DNA of 17,857 nucleotides from RBG-16-66-20 sp049651845 (lineage in GTDB: Bacteria > Pseudomonadota > Gammaproteobacteria > Burkholderiales > SG8-39), in the NCBI GenBank assembly GCA_049651845.1, contig JBASCW010000072.1, positions 1 through 17,857 of the forward strand, given 5' to 3'. Positions 17,662-17,857 of the stretch are shown one piece after another (the first letter of the stretch is position 1; each line of letters opens with the position of its first letter). Under the pieces are notes generated by a model. That model saw only the letters and a list, made by a program, of their open reading frames with translations. It had not been told where the DNA came from and did no database searches. A program made the translations under genes and the position numbers.

Positions 17662-17857
17662 GCCCGAGCGGGACGCGCTCGTGGGCATCGCGGCCTGGGC
17701 CTGCCAGTTCACGCCACGCGTGTCGCTCGAGCCGCCGCAGGCGCTGCTGCTGGAGGTCGAGGGCAGCCTGCGCTATTTCGGCGGCCGCTGGAAGTTCCTC
17801 GCGCGGCTGCGCGCGGGGCTGAGCCGCCTCGGCTTCGAGGCGCGCATCGCCGAGGCG
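17591..17857 (+). CDS. imuB: ImuB, Y-family DNA-polymerase-like protein, N-terminal part (3' truncated by window)
   Basis: The frame from the ATG at 17591 stays open to the window end (89 residues). It reads MLWVALHFPQL at the start, then RDALVGIAAWACQFTPRVSLEPPQALLLEVEGSLRYFGG, the pattern of ImuB-type Y-family proteins. In place of the metal-binding Asp found in the first strand of active Pol IV there is LHFP, as expected for ImuB, which is thought to be a catalytically inactive adaptor linking ImuA, DnaE2 and the clamp. It overlaps imuA by 71 bases in another frame, and no Shine-Dalgarno sequence is evident, so translation is probably coupled. A dnaE2 gene is expected further downstream but is outside the window. 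Confidence 0.88.
   Translation, partial: MLWVALHFPQLRRQAIARGHAPPEPERDALVGIAAWACQFTPRVSLEPPQALLLEVEGSLRYFGGRWKFLARLRAGLSRLGFEARIAEA

Overview
The window looks like a chromosomal segment of a high-GC betaproteobacterium, probably Burkholderiales or Rhodocyclales. The reasons are the large filamentous-haemagglutinin-type exoprotein, the T6SS-type TssL/TssM/TagF/TagH genes, and an imuA-imuB pair behind a CTG-N10-CAG LexA box of the beta/gammaproteobacterial type. This placement rests on gene content only; there is no rRNA or other marker gene. Coding density is very high. The longest non-coding stretches are 2055-2184, 3726-3846 and 16838-16947, so no gap exceeds 300 bases.

Layout. (1) 1-2054, +: C-terminal part of a repetitive secreted adhesin-like protein, closed by a strong intrinsic terminator. 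(2) 2185-12102, +: seven co-oriented genes with two distinct subsets. The first subset is a class III nucleotide cyclase fused to an FHA domain, a secreted FimV-type LysM protein with a Sel1-like end, and a transmembrane Hanks Ser/Thr kinase with TolA-like coiled coils and the same Sel1-like end. The second subset is a chain of tightly packed T6SS membrane and regulatory genes: long-form TssL (DotU-OmpA), a short TssM that stops soon after its third membrane segment, TagF, and TagH (FHA). (3) 12103-16837, -: two tandem, overlapping paralogues of TPR-GT41 (O-GlcNAc-transferase-like) enzymes. They converge on tagH with no spacer and are visibly lower in GC. (4) 16948-17857, +: imuA and the start of imuB, driven by a promoter whose -10 lies inside a LexA box.

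How the genes may work together. Region 2 has the parts of a threonine-phosphorylation pathway like the one controlling T6SS (kinase, FHA readers, TagF), plus a predicted cAMP-producing enzyme. It has no sheath, tube, baseplate, ClpV, TssJ or phosphatase gene in this window. TssL, the kinase and TagH share a short acidic-x-Thr-hydrophobic motif that could be the phosphosite read by the FHA domains. The shortened TssM would lack the periplasmic domain that normally contacts TssJ. The cluster is therefore either a satellite of a T6SS elsewhere in the genome or a derived, signal-controlled envelope complex. It is the most unusual part of the window. The GT41 pair and the SOS-controlled imuAB genes appear to be independent modules.
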